Part shown: positions 14,001 through 25,111 of the stretch, in pieces | Numbering within the stretch: position 1 is the stretch's first letter | How the letters are laid out: the number at the start of each line of letters is the position of its first letter | From: Rhynochetos jubatus | Taxonomy: Eukaryota; Chordata; Aves; Eurypygiformes; Rhynochetidae | Length of the DNA stretch: 64,000 nucleotides | NCBI GenBank assembly: GCA_027574665.1 | Contig: CM050648.1 | Coordinates: 64,311,363-64,375,362 of the forward strand | Direction: 5' to 3' | Notes under the pieces: generated by a model | Seen by the model: only the letters and a program-made list of their open reading frames with translations | What the model was told of the DNA's origin: nothing | Database searches by the model: none | Translations under genes and position numbers: made by a program

Positions 14001-14640
14001 TAAAAAAAAAAAAAGGATGAAGCAAATAAAACTGTTTCTTTAAGAAAAGAATAAAAGAAGCACCAAGCACATCAGAGCGACATACAGATCAAGTCCTTAA
14101 TTCTCATTACCTGCTTCCAGAAAAATTTCATAAAATTGTTGGAGACATAGGAAAAGCAAATTTCTAAATATCACCACAGCTCAGTTTTGAGAGAACAAAG
14201 ATGTGAGATGGAAATGTCATTAGGCCAGTGCAGAGGAGATGAACACATTCCCACATCAGATCCCTTCTTTGAAGGGCAGTCTTTAGAGGATCTGTCTCAG
14301 CTTAAAGTGACGCAAGAGGTTATGGAGTAATTCAATAAAATCAGTGCTAACAAATTGCCTGGGCCAAACTGATCTTACATGGGAGTCTGAAGACAAGTCA
14401 AGGATGAAGCACCTGAACCACTAACGCAGATGCCTTATCCCTTGTTTAGAACTGCCTCGGTACCTGCAGCCTGAAGGGTGGCCTGTGTACCCTTGTATGT
14501 TGCCAAAACAGCTCCTCCATCTAAGGAATTGCAATCCCATAAACCAGACATCTGTACTTGGAAAACTGGAAGAAGCTACACAGAAAAGTAAGATTACTAG
14601 ATACTTGATAAACACAATCCACTGAGAGAGTCAACATTAT
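11044..14640. other. Unannotated AT-rich DNA
   Basis: No gene is recognised. A T/G-rich run at about 12033-12073 (including twelve T at 12062-12073) is the only simple repeat of note. Short open frames near 12.5, 13.2-13.5 and 14.4 kb overlap on both strands and match no family. Confidence 0.6.
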
Positions 14641-14826
14641 TTTTTGGTTGTGCATGGTGTTTTGGTTTGGTTTGGGGGTTTTTTATTTTGTTTGTTTGGG
14701 GGTTTTTTGATGGGTTTGCTTTTTGGTGGGTTTGGTTTTGTGGGGGGTTTTTTTGGTGTTTTGTTTGGTTGGTTGGTTGGTTGGTTGGTTTTTTTTTTGT
14801 TTGGTTTGTTTTGTTTTGTTTTTTGT
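14641..14826 (+). repeat. G/T-rich tract with (GGTT)6
   Basis: About 170 bases are almost only G and T on the plus strand, with three interrupting bases after 14656. It holds G runs of 5, 5, 3, 3 and 6 and a perfect (GGTT)6 at 14767-14790. The 71-codon plus frame (rich in Gly, Phe, Leu, Val) and the Lys/Thr/Pro/Gln-rich end of the minus frame 14683-15135 are only readings of this low-complexity tract. Confidence 0.92.
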
Positions 14827-14889
14827 AAGCAGTCCTGTAAATCTATTGGACATATTTGAAATTAGAGTAAAGCAGCATGTGGGTGAGAG

Positions 14890-15490
14890 TGAGGTTGGTT
14901 GAGGCAGGTTTGTAAAAAGGTTGTGGACAAAACCAGCAGCTTTAACAAAACTAAGTATCCATAGAGGAAAAAGGAGAGCTCTTGAATGGATAAAGAGTTG
15001 GCTAGAAGATAAGAAACAGAGAGGGAGAAGGAGGGGATGGCACTCCAAAGAGCTTATCAGTGAAATGTCACAGACATCTGTCCTGAGGTATCTAATATCT
15101 CGGTGAAAGACCCAGGCAATGGGTTGTGCAGGCAAGTCAATAGGTTTTATTATGATGTACAGTTATCCAGGATCAATGAAGAATTTGAGATAGACTTTAG
15201 AAGACTAAATCACAGCACAATAAAATGGTTCAAAATTTTGTTGTGGATAAATGTGAAGTATATGGCAAAATGAAAGCAGTCATCCCAACTCTGTGTGCTA
15301 AAGAACAGGCTTTGTGTTGACTTAAATTTTTGGTGCAAGGATTTGCAAGAAAAGGTCAGCTCAGCGCTGACAACGGTCAAAGAGGCAAATAAAATATATG
15401 TAATCCTCAGAGAATAGATAGCAAAACAAGGGTCATGATAATGCCGCTGGTTGGATCCACGGTTAGCCCGCATCTTGAGGGTGTAGTTCT
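14890..15490 (+). mobile_element. Diverged CR1-like LINE ORF2 relic (reverse transcriptase to C-terminal region)
   Basis: Conceptual translation shows ordered pieces of a CR1 ORF2 protein. WIKSWLEDKKQR begins at 14987 (CR1 pattern W-I-x-x-W-L-x-x-x-x-Q-R). The catalytic-motif region at 15145-15156 now reads F-Y-Y-D in place of F-A-D-D and is followed by x-x-L-S-R. ALTTVKEANKIYVILRE at 15364-15414 aligns with the 'V-x-K-A-N-x-x-L-x-x-I-R' block, and T-V-S-P-H-L-E at 15459-15479 with 'L-V-R-P-H-L-E'. The blocks lie in different frames with stops between them, so the element is dead. The order and spacing fit CR1, slightly shortened by deletions. The subfamily is unknown and the left edge is approximate. 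Confidence 0.75.
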
Positions 15491-16926
15491 CATCCTCTCA
15501 GTTGGTTTAGTAGAACTGAGATGAGTTGAAAGAAAAGAAACCTGAAATAACCCGCTTACGCTGACACTGGCAATTGTCTGACTGCTGCGGGAGGCTGCTC
15601 AACTTGCCAACCCAGCAGAACTAAATTAACGTCACTGAGCCACATAGGAGTGAAGGGGCAGGATGCTCATCCCTCCAATACAATCAATGGATTTTCTATG
15701 TAGAATTTAAGGAAATTAGACATCCCTCTTTATTTTCATAGAGACATTTAAATCTAATAAGAAAATATGAAATTTTAAAATAACACTGCTTACCTTTCTT
15801 GTAAGATAGCTGAGGCTAGGTAGCATCAGATTTTTATATACATTATATCATTTTACACCACTGCAGCAGTTTAAAAGGGATTGAAAAGCAGATGTTGATT
15901 GTATTGGCACGTAAAATAAGGTACTGTTGGGGTAATGTCAAATGTCTTCATTGTAAATGACATACGGGTTTGTGCTATGTTTAAAATTTATATCCAATTA
16001 CACTAGTCAGTACCACATTAAAAACACAAAGAATATAAACTTTCAAACGTCATGGAATAAGGCAATCACTAATTAAGGAGGCTTGAAAAGAATTGGTTTG
16101 AACAATTGAATGTTGGCTCTGTTTTAAATGATTTACATTTAATTTCTAATTTTTGGTTGTTTATTATATAATCTCTTATTGGTTTCTTCTGGGATACTGG
16201 ACTAGTTGTAACAATTCTGTAGAGCAATTCTGCAAGACCAGTGTGGTAGAATTTGCTGAACAGTCATTAATTAGAATATTTTTCAAATTTTGGAGAAGAT
16301 CATTAACTCATTTTTCCATTTAATGAAGCCTTTCACCAAAACCTATCTTGCTCATGATGACAGCTTCTTATCAAGCCATATTTTGAGTAGGAATGAAGTT
16401 GATTCAAATTATTTTTTTTTTAAACTTTGCTTGCTTCTTTTCTGTAAAAATTAACCTTAGACAGCAAAAATATTAATCAGATGTTTTACTTACAAGTTAA
16501 ATGTATGAAAGTTTAAATTTTTCAGTATTAATTACTTGCATAAACAAGTAATTATAAAATACACTGTTTACTGATCAATGCTATTTCAAACAATAATGGT
16601 AACTGTGTAGTAGAATAAATCACAGCAAGATGTATAACAGTAAAAATAATACATAGTTAGGAATCCAGTGAATTCTCGGTACAGTACAAGCTAATCAACT
16701 AAAATGTGTCCATAAATCTTAATTCTCTAAGCCTTTATATTTTTCAACAGGAAACCCAGAAATGGCCCAGAAGGCAAAAATCCCACAGCTTGCCCATATT
16801 TTTATAACTGGGAACTACAGTGTTTGGCCTCCTGGGTTTATAGAAAGAAATACTGGGGGGTTTTGTTACATAGTCCAGATGACTCATCATTACTACATGC
16901 CCAATTCTGAATGACTGCTCCCCTAC
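15491..16926. other. Unannotated DNA
   Basis: No gene or repeat recognised. The section from about 16.1 to 16.7 kb is very AT-rich. Confidence 0.6.
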
Positions 16927-16956
16927 ATACATACATATATATATATATGTATGTAT
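16927..16956. repeat. Perfect 30-bp AT-rich palindrome
   Basis: The run of ACAT/AT/ATGT units is exactly self-complementary about the centre between 16941 and 16942; the C at 16930 and 16934 pair with the G at 16953 and 16949. It sits in a slightly longer TATA/CATA microsatellite (16924-16964). It could extrude as a hairpin and is likely length-variable. Confidence 0.9.
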
Positions 16957-17517
16957 ATATACACAACGGGTACTGCTACTATACTGTATACTGCATATAT
17001 AATGCTTGTCTATGGTCAAGGATAAGTAAAATTTATCCTCCTATCCTAATCTAGCCAATATGCTCTGACACTCTTTTTTTTTTTTTCTGGTTAAGGACAG
17101 AGTGGGTCAAGCTATGCCCTTGACATATATAATGGATTTTTTTAATCGTTATCAAAGGTACAGTAGAGAGGCAGGAACCATACCAGTTTCCATTGGTTTT
17201 TTTTATTCTCCAGTGTCTATAGTGTTTGTTTCCACACTATGTCTTAACTCCTGACTAGATCCCATAGTCAAAGAAAGGTGTATTGTATATTATAGATTAG
17301 GGTAAAATACTACCATCCACACTAGGGTCTTTTTCCCTGTTTTTGTATGAAGCCTCTCTGTATACCGATAGGTGTTAAGAGTGTGGGACTGACCTGTAAG
17401 ACTTCATAAATCCATGAGGGGATGCCAGGATTTCTGGATTTCATAGATTCAAGTCCAAGTTTAACAGTTGTTAAGTTAGTAAATCTAATGTTACTAGAGG
17501 AGAGAAAAGTCAGCAGA
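16957..17517. other. Unannotated DNA
   Basis: No gene. A run of 13 T occurs at 17074-17086. The left edge of the following CR1 is indistinct and may begin slightly earlier. Confidence 0.6.
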
Positions 17518-18032
17518 TAACACATCAGTCCAGCTCTGGGACCCCCAACATAAGAAGGGTATGGATCAGTTGGAGTGAGTCCAGAGAAGGCCACGAAAAT
17601 GCTCAGAGGGCTGGAGCCCCTCTGCTATGGGCACAGGCTGAGAGAGTTGGGCTTGTTCAGTCGGGAGAAGAGAAGGCTCCTTATAGCACCTGCCAGTACC
17701 TGAAGGGGCTACAAGGAAGCTGGGGGGGACTTTTTACAAGGGCTTGTAGTGACAGGACAAGGGGTAAAATGGGTTTAAATTGAAAGTGGGGAGATACAGA
17801 TTGGATGTAAGGAAGAAGTTCTTCCTGGAGAGGGTGGTGAGGCACTGGGACAGGTTGCCCAGAGAAGCTGTGGGTGCCCCATCCCTGGCAGTGTTCAAGG
17901 CCAGGCTGGATGAGGCTTTGAGCAACCTGGTCTAGTGGAGGGTGTCCCTGCCCATGGCAGGGGGGTTGAAACTAGATGGTCTTTAAGGTCCCTTCCAACC
18001 CCAACCATTCCATGATTATGTGATTCTGTGAT
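17518..18032 (+). mobile_element. CR1 LINE, 5'-truncated 3' end, plus strand
   Basis: About 515 bases of well-preserved CR1. It starts in the 3' part of ORF2 (GTCCAGCTCTGGGACCCCC, then GAGAAGGCCACGAAAATG) and runs through the 3' UTR (GTGCCCCATCCCTGGCAG, CTGCCCATGGCAGGGG). It ends in GGTCTTTAAGGTCCCTTCC followed by short ATTCCATG/ATTATGTG/ATTCTGTG units. It matches, in inverse orientation, the copy at 56603-57027. No intact frame remains. The minus-strand frame at 17734-17925 is antisense CR1 and recurs in the other copy. Confidence 0.96.
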
Positions 18033-19489
18033 CTTAGGACTCTTGATGGTTTTGTCATTAAGCTAAAATAAGCAGACACATACAATGGCATTGCAGTGAT
18101 CCAATCCAGGCCTTTTGCCTGAATTCATAGCACTAATTTTAGTTGTCTAAAAAGTAGGTGTCTGATGTAAGCTAACTGTCTAAACTTCCTTAGTATTCAG
18201 CAAAGAGAAAGGCTCTTCTTCGGGGTGATTCATCTGGCTTATTTTACCCAAGTGTTTACTGCATGCATATGTTGGTTTAGCTTAATAACTGAGCTGCTAG
18301 GGTTTAAATAAGCAACTTCCTAGTAAACATAGCAGGGGGTCATACAAATTTTCAGTGCTTTTCATGGCCAATTCACAATGTTGAAAGCAATTATGACCAA
18401 ATCAAGTAGGAGAAGTGATTTTCGAACAACCTCTAGTTTCCATGCACGGCTACAGGAAATAAGGAAGCCTAGTTTCCCACAGATCACTGCCTGATGATGC
18501 ACAAATGCTGGCTGCAGTGCTGCTTGCAGCTGGGGCAAGTGTAATGCCATATAAATCTTCTGAGGCAGGAAATCATGATGGCAGTCACCCCTGCAGTTAG
18601 TTTTTCTGATGTATCTTGGCTGTTGATTTTTCTTCTTTTCCTTTTGGCAATTTGGGGGTATTTTGCCCCTGACAAACTGAGAAGAAACCAAACTATAGGT
18701 CCAAATATTAGTGAGGATATGAAGGAAGGAAAGCTCAATGCACATGGACACAAATAAATGCTCATCATGATCATGTAAGCCTTTCCGGAAGAGCCCATGT
18801 TAAAAAAGCAAACAATACTTCACCAAGAAGAATGAAATGCACAGAAACCACAGTCTAGTGTTTAATCTTTTTTCCTCACCCTGCTAATTAAAAATGCTTT
18901 GGCTGGCCTACTTGCAGCTTCAAGTAAGGCTGATCTTAAATACCAGCTATCATGATCTCATCCACAAGACCACCAACATTATTCAAATAGAAAAATTTCT
19001 ACACCAATACCAAAAGCTGTGAGTTATATGCAGACAATGACAGAAAATAGATTAATGGAGGAAAAAGATATAAATCAGAAGCATTAAGGTCAGTACAAAG
19101 TAACATTCAATTATTAATTAAAAAAATAATGGACTAGTAGCATTGACCTGTCATTAGGTAGGTATTGTGGAGATCTCAATAATAATTCATAGGCTGACTT
19201 TTCCGTGAGGCTTATGATCTGCATTTGGGAAAAAGCTAACAAACAATTCTTGTTGAAGAAGTCTGAAGAATAAATATGTGCTAACTAAACTGTCACTCAG
19301 AACAGGGTGATAAATAAAGACAAAGGTTTCTAAACCAGCAGTTCCAGAATGCTTCATCCAACAGCTGGCCAGGAAGCTCCCTGACCTGGGAGAAGACTAA
19401 CATTGCACCGCTAGTCAACAAAATGGAATAAAATAGCATATAAGGTGATTAGTCCATCAGCTGTGGCATTGATCCTGGGACAAAGTGTT
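18033..19489. other. Unannotated DNA
   Basis: No gene recognised. Open frames at 18362-18798 overlap on both strands and in two minus frames, which argues against coding. Confidence 0.6.
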
Positions 19490-19632
19490 AGAAAGGCTGC
19501 TGCAGGAGTCAGGAAAAATGAAGCTGAGAGGACTGAGGAGCAGACACTTCACAAGCTGACTGTGCTGGCAAAGGAAACGATAGAAAAACCAAACTCTATG
19601 TGCTTTCATAGTTTTAAAGGCATTTTTTTCTC
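19490..19632 (+). repeat. Duplicated segment, copy A
   Basis: This segment of about 140 bases resembles 21267-21412 closely. Shared blocks include CTGCAGGAGT, GAGAGGACTGAGGAG, ACTTCACAAGCTG, CTGGCAAAGGAAAC, CTCTATGTGCTT and AGTTTTAAAG, with small indels between them. It is either a local duplication about 1.78 kb apart or two copies of one unnamed dispersed repeat. Both copies have the same orientation. It lies just before the RT relic at 19670. Confidence 0.85.
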
Positions 19633-19669
19633 TTCTGCTAGTGCAGTAACTTCTTGATGAGACTGCAAG

Positions 19670-19985
19670 TTTGGTTGATAAAGACGATATGTTTGACATA
19701 GCAGACTTGTTCCTGTAAGGCATTTGACTTAATGTTGCATGACATCTTGATCAATTACCCACAGTGGTACGGTATCAACATGGCACTAATGAACTTAGGA
19801 CAGATTAAATGATAAATCCTGATAGTAATTATAAATAAGGAATCATTACTGAGTGACTGTGTTTCCTGTGATACCCTGCAGAGATCAGTTCTTTGGCCTG
19901 TGAAGCTTAATGATTTTATCTGTGTTCTGAAAGTAAGTTGAGTGTCAGTGATGAAGTTTACAGTTAAGGTGGAAAATTAAGTGCT
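19670..19985 (+). mobile_element. Ancient CR1/L3-like LINE reverse-transcriptase relic
   Basis: Translated pieces follow the LINE RT order. K-A-F-D-L-M-L-H-D-I-L-I-N at 19717-19755 corresponds to the 'S-K-A-F-D-x-V-x-H-x-I-L' block. C-D-T-L-Q-R-S-V-L-W-P-V-K-L-N-D-F-I at 19867-19920 corresponds to 'S-G-V-P-Q-G-S-V-L-G-P-V-L-F-N-x-F-I'. K-F-T-V-K near 19954-19968 lies where K-F-A-D-D-T should be, so both catalytic aspartates are gone. Stops interrupt the frame. It is older than the CR1 3' ends in this window. Edges are approximate. Confidence 0.78.
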
Positions 19986-20691
19986 GAATTAGAGGAGTTT
20001 TGTTTATGAAGGCAACTTGTTTTCACAACATCTCTCTGTTTCTGCAAGTGCTGTGGAATGCAGTCCATCAACAGCTAAAATCACAGCTCTCTGCAGATCT
20101 ATGAAGGATAGTGTAAAATTAGATTTCTGGTACACTGGAGTTGAAACTGTGGGTACTGTGCTTGAAGCTCGGAAGCTCATTTCAATTCTTTTTCAGTCTC
20201 TAAGCACTGTAAATCTAGCTACAAATAATAATGAATTGTTTTCTGCTTGGTTAATGATCTGAAATGGCTTACTGCCGGCTGATGAGTGCTGGAGCCAGCA
20301 TGAAGAGGGTGGGGTGAAAACATGGCAGAGAAAAGGGGTTCTGGAGAGAGCAGGACCATGGTGACAAAAACCACAGCAGCTCCTGTGAAACTGTCTCTTC
20401 CCAGAAGGTTCATCAGAACCATATCCACAATATAAACCATATAACCTCATAATTCTATTTAATTTACTTGTGGGAATAAATGCATGCAATAAATGCATGC
20501 AGAACTAACCCAGCTCCCCCTTCAAACCCAAGTCAAGCATGTGTTCAGTCTGAAGTGCAAGTGCAAATGTAGCATGCTGTCCTCCATCACAGGCTATTAG
20601 AGGATGCTATCCGGGGTTCAATAGGTGTCTTCAGTGCCTAGGATGTCTGCAGCATCACCACGTTTGTTCCCTCGTACGAAGCTGGGTACCT
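19986..20691. other. Unannotated DNA
   Basis: No gene recognised. Overlapping open frames at 20017-20262 (plus) and 20193-20498 (minus) look random. A perfect 13-bp tandem repeat is listed separately. Confidence 0.6.
20475..20500 (+). repeat. Two perfect 13-bp tandem units
   Basis: AATAAATGCATGC occurs twice back to back. Each unit contains the self-complementary ATGCAT/TGCATG core. This is a small tandem duplication with no known role. Confidence 0.9.
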
Positions 20692-20705
20692 CTGCTAGAT
20701 GGCGT
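20692..20705 (+). promoter_or_regulatory. CTCF-like motif in a small CpG cluster
   Basis: CTGCTAGATGGCGT agrees with 11 of 14 positions of the classical CTCF core CCASYAGRKGGCRS, including the whole central YAGRKGGCR part. It sits among several CpGs (about 20660-20830), unusual in this CpG-poor window. A motif match alone is weak evidence of binding. Confidence 0.3.
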
Positions 20706-21266
20706 TCGCGGGGGGCAGAGACCTGTCACGTTGAATTACTGTCACCCAGGGTTACAACCTGCTTATGTGACACCCCTCGGGGGGGCTGGCTTTTCCCTTG
20801 TACAGGTCTACAGCTGAGCATACGGCCTGAGATAATTAAGCTAAAGGAGCTTGATTATGATCCCATTATAAGCTAATCTCACTTGATTTTTTTAAATTGT
20901 GCCATTTTCACACCAGTTCAACTATGTTGGCTTCATTGGAGCTATTCCCTGAGAAAGGAGACTGCGTGAAAGTTGGTTCTGTCCCTCACTGATAAGGTAA
21001 TATGGCCTATTAGTTAGAGCTACATGGCATGCTTTCTTTTGCAGAAAAGTAATTTTTAGAGATTCCTAATGTTCCCGTTGTACCTGCACCTATACTATTT
21101 TGCTGTCCCTCATTTGCACCAATTCTACTGGGTTTTGTACTGAAGAGTGGTGAAAAGACCGGGTGAAAAGAACACCTTTCCATCTGAGGACTGATTACTT
21201 TAATGGAGACCATCGCAATGACAAAGTCTTCCACAAAAGCTTGTACCAGCATGTCTGATAGGGAAA
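20706..21266. other. Unannotated DNA, first part CpG-containing
   Basis: No gene. 20706-20835 keeps several CpGs and G runs; the rest is ordinary AT-rich sequence. Confidence 0.55.
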
Positions 21267-21412
21267 GGGCTTCTGCAGGAGTGGGCAAAGATGGGGATGA
21301 GAGGACTGAGGAGGAAACTTCACAAGCTGGCTTTGCTGGCAAAGGAAACTTGATTGATAGAGAAAACAACCTCTATGTGCTTCACAGTTTTAAAGATACT
21401 TTGTCCATTACT
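21267..21412 (+). repeat. Duplicated segment, copy B
   Basis: This is the partner of 19490-19632, in the same orientation. It carries small differences, such as a 7-base insertion after GGCAAAGGAAAC and short deletions. No RT relic follows this copy, so the similarity stops near 21412. The 85-codon frame across it is not conserved in copy A beyond the shared DNA and is not taken as a gene. Confidence 0.85.
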
Positions 21413-22200
21413 TTCAGGTCATCTCTGCTTAGTAATAGTATGATGGCATTTCTGTGTTAAAATTAATATTGTAGCTCTTCGAAATTATCTGCATCCTTAT
21501 CATATCCTTCTGATTTAAAGTTTAAACGTTACCTGCTTCAAAGCATGAACATTACACTGCTCTCTCTTGGATAAATTACTTGCAAGGTACTTTCAATATA
21601 GAATTAATTTCAGACTATAACAGCACAGAATAAATTCTTCTGTGTGACTTTCAGTATGAGAATACACAATTAATTTAGCTCACAGAGACATTTCAAACTA
21701 AGCCCCTTCACTGTGATATTTTAATTATAACAATTAGTAAGGTATAACTTTAATGTATCAGGATGTCAACATTTCTAAGTGATAAATAAGTAAGATTGCT
21801 ATGATCTAACTGGCAAATATTTCTCTGTGTTGAAAAGGTATCTAATGTTACGTGGTTTCGCAAAGAGGTATGGAATATTTTCACTGCTTATAAAATGGCA
21901 AAGCACACTTTCTGAATGAGAACGTCTGAAGGTAAATGGCATATATCTTCTTCAAAGATAACTTGTGTTAATAAAGTTGAATCTATCTATCTCAGCAACT
22001 AATAGAAGGTGATCGTTTCTTTTATTTCTTCTTGCCTCTTGTCCTTTGGACTTGTCTTAGTAGTGGCTGGGGAGATAAGGGAGAAATGTTAAATTCAGTA
22101 TTTAGTATGTTCACAAAGTAAAAAGTTTCATAGCAGATCAATGACTTACCTCAGAGCAATTTTCACTATCACAGGACATAAGTTTTCTCTGCTTCCTTTT
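21413..22200. other. Unannotated AT-rich DNA
   Basis: No gene or repeat recognised. Confidence 0.6.
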
Positions 22201-22240
22201 ATATATATATATACGTGTGTGTGTGTGTGTATATATGTAT
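22201..22240 (+). repeat. AT/GT dinucleotide microsatellite
   Basis: (AT)6 is followed by ACG and about eight GT units, then ATATATGTAT. A compound dinucleotide repeat, probably polymorphic. Confidence 0.95.
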
Positions 22241-25111
22241 TTATTCACAAAGAAACGACAATAGGGATATTTTGCCATCTAGATTTTAAACATTAGAAAG
22301 ATCAGGCTTGCAGACTCTTAAAACTTCCTGGATAGGTAACAACAACTACAAAAACATTTTTGTAACTAAAGAATAAACAGAAACCACAACATTTATATTT
22401 GTATCCTCACACTTTTACTGAATTACTGATGTGCAGGTGGAAGCCTGAGCTTAGGAATTACCATGTCAAGATTCTCACAGTATTGGATCTTTTGATATAT
22501 TGATTTGGGGAGGGGGGGGGGAGGGGTGGTGTTTGCTTTCACCTTATATTTCAGTTGTGCCAAATGCCAAATGCAGACAAACAAAACTCTTTCTTTGCTC
22601 AGAATTGATCCTAAAGGGTGTAGGACAGTCCTTTTAAAGGTAGGAAACATTAACCAGAAGACTCGTAGGCTAAAGCCCTGCACTGTACAAACACATCTCA
22701 GCCATGAGGTAGGCTGGTCCAAGCTTCCAACTTGCTTCTTTTGAAAGAGGTGGTTCTGCCTTCCCCTTCTTCCCCTCCTGTTTTCCCCATTTCTCTCAGG
22801 TGTGTGGTCCCATCCCTCCCTACAAGGTGCCTGATGGGCAGGAAGCAGATCCAGCCTGCCAACCTCACAGGTGTGTGATTTTCTGGCTTACTTAACCACA
22901 AAACTTCTTGCTTACATTTTATGTTTGAGGTGTAAGATGGTAAGTGTTCAGCATTGCTTTACAATGCTTTTTTTTCATCTGGTGTGAATAATTCTTTGAT
23001 GTTTAATAAGCTAATTTGAAAGAAAATAATAAAACAATCAAGAAATACCTATTCTCAAAAGAATGTTTGCAGAAGTCTCTGACTGTAAATCTGTATCAGA
23101 TCCACTCTAAAATTTCTGATATTAAAAATGAAAGCAAAGAACTGAAAGGAAGAACATGATGGTTATACAGGCAGCAAATATGGCCCACTGGGATTACAAA
23201 TACCAGTACAGCCAGCTTGCTCTTTTGCAGTGAGAAAAAGGGAACTAAGGCTTTAGAAATTGATTTCAAACAACACTTTGTGATGAATAATGTGCCACCA
23301 TAAGAGAAGTAATTAAACTGTATTTCCAAGCCCAAGCATGTATAAATTACTTGTTATTAATGTAAAAAATGATTGAAAAATCTCATTATTTTTTATAGAA
23401 ATAATTAATCAGCATTATTAATAGACAAATAACTCGAAGTATGAACCTATGATATTTTATTTTGTCACTGAAACAGTAAAAGTACGCAGTGGTAACCTAC
23501 TATTTGTTTATTCCATGCTAACTTAACTCCCCATGTAACATTATATCCATGACTCCTTCTCCTACAATTATGCTTAAGCAAAGAGAGATAAAAATAAGAG
23601 AATGTTGTTTTATTTCTAGACCTAGTTATGTATTAGCCCTGAAAAAGGAAATACCGAACCTGATCTTGCATTGCTTGCATCTTTCATCTATGTATGGGCT
23701 TGCAGAGCCTATAGGTAGACATCCTCACAACTATTTAAATGGCTACACAGAAGGCAGGAGTCTCCTGACTTTGTATCCAGTGCCTTCAGACAGACATAAA
23801 TTCAGGGGTAATCTTCCTTGGTGTTATTTACCAGCTTTGTTTCTTGATCTGGTGTGTAATTGCAAGAATGGCTAATTTCCAAATGGTCCACAAATAGCCA
23901 TCCAAATGATACTGTAATTCTTCACAGGTAAATGTATAATTACCTACTTTTCCTATAAGCTAACCATACCAATGCTTATGGATGTTGCTATGTCAGCGTT
24001 TTTTTATGTGATTTCAGAAGTTCTTAAACTCTTTAAATAAAAAATACCAGCAGGGATACACTTGCCAACACTGACAAAATAAAAATAGTGCTGTTTTCTC
24101 CTACACATCAGTAGCCACATATCTACTGTCCCACTAGTTCCCATGCCTGGCAATAACAGGCCACGCTGGAGAAATCAACATGCAGAATACAAAAGTGAAA
24201 TATACCATAGCTCTGCAATAACTGCATAGTTATGATATGTTTGTCTGGATCAAGCTGAGTTTCAGACTTGGCCCAAGAGCTGCCTCCATCTAACCAAGTG
24301 ATAATGGGGTATCTGGTGATTTGAGCTGCAGCCAAAGACAACCAGTTTCTCTGGAACTGTTAGCTACAAAAGCACCCTTTAATGCCATCGAACCAAGAAC
24401 TGGCCCTGGGTGAAAAATGTTTCTAGGGGAAATGGCAAACTTGAAACTCACTCCTGGACATTGTTGCTAACAACTTGTCCAGTTTACCTGCAGGAGAATA
24501 ACACGTTGTTCCATTGCAGCTCTCCTAACGCTTTCACGTTTCACATTTTGAATGCTGTTCTCTTTAGGAGCTTGACACATGAAGAAAAAACCCATAGTGG
24601 GAATCAAAATAAAAGGTTAGAGAGCAAATTAAATAGTCCTAGCCTCTAAACATCTTAAAACAAAATTATAGAGAACTACAGCATGTGGCCAAGAGAAAGG
24701 CAAGGGCTGTTACCCCAACCCAGGGATCAGCTGGTGGGGAAGCAGAAAGAAAGGGCTGCACTCAGGCTGCCTCATTAATGAGAGCTGGGAATAATACCAG
24801 CTGCTGATTTTGTTCACAACTATTGGCAGGCATAACTAAAATGACATGGATGGGGCCAGCTCAGTCGTTAACGTCAATCATACGCTCCCCGAGTAATCAG
24901 AAGAAACACCGGTGAAGTCAGCCAGGAGTCCTGCTGCAACACTCACCACTCACACAACTCGTCTCGAACTGCCTCCTGTTCTTAAATGATGGCAACCTTC
25001 TCTGCTAGCCCTCGCATCCTTTATCCAACAACACTGTTCACAACTTCTAAGTGTCCATCCAGAGGCAACCACCTGCCACATCCACAAATGACGTTGTTAG
25101 GGACAGCCTTT
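22241..25111. other. Unannotated DNA
   Basis: No gene recognised. A G run interrupted by one A lies at about 22507-22525. Open frames at 22.4-22.9 kb overlap on both strands. The frames at 23549-23875 and 24410-24649 match no family. Confidence 0.6.

Noticed and set aside
14683..15135. Minus frame of 150 codons with a Lys/Thr/Pro/Gln-rich end
   Set aside because: Half of it is the complement of the G/T tract and the rest is antisense to a CR1-like relic.
15220..15240. GGTTCAAAAT resembling a tRNA T-arm
   Set aside because: No A box, acceptor stem or anticodon arm at the right spacing; it lies inside the RT relic.
16744..17019. Minus frame with a Tyr/Ile/Thr repeat
   Set aside because: The repeat is the AT/GT palindrome translated; not coding.
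17734..17925. Minus-strand frame of 63 codons starting [12 protein letters not shown]
   Set aside because: It is antisense to the CR1 3' end and recurs at 56701-56946 in the other CR1 copy. The similarity comes from the repeat, not from a gene.
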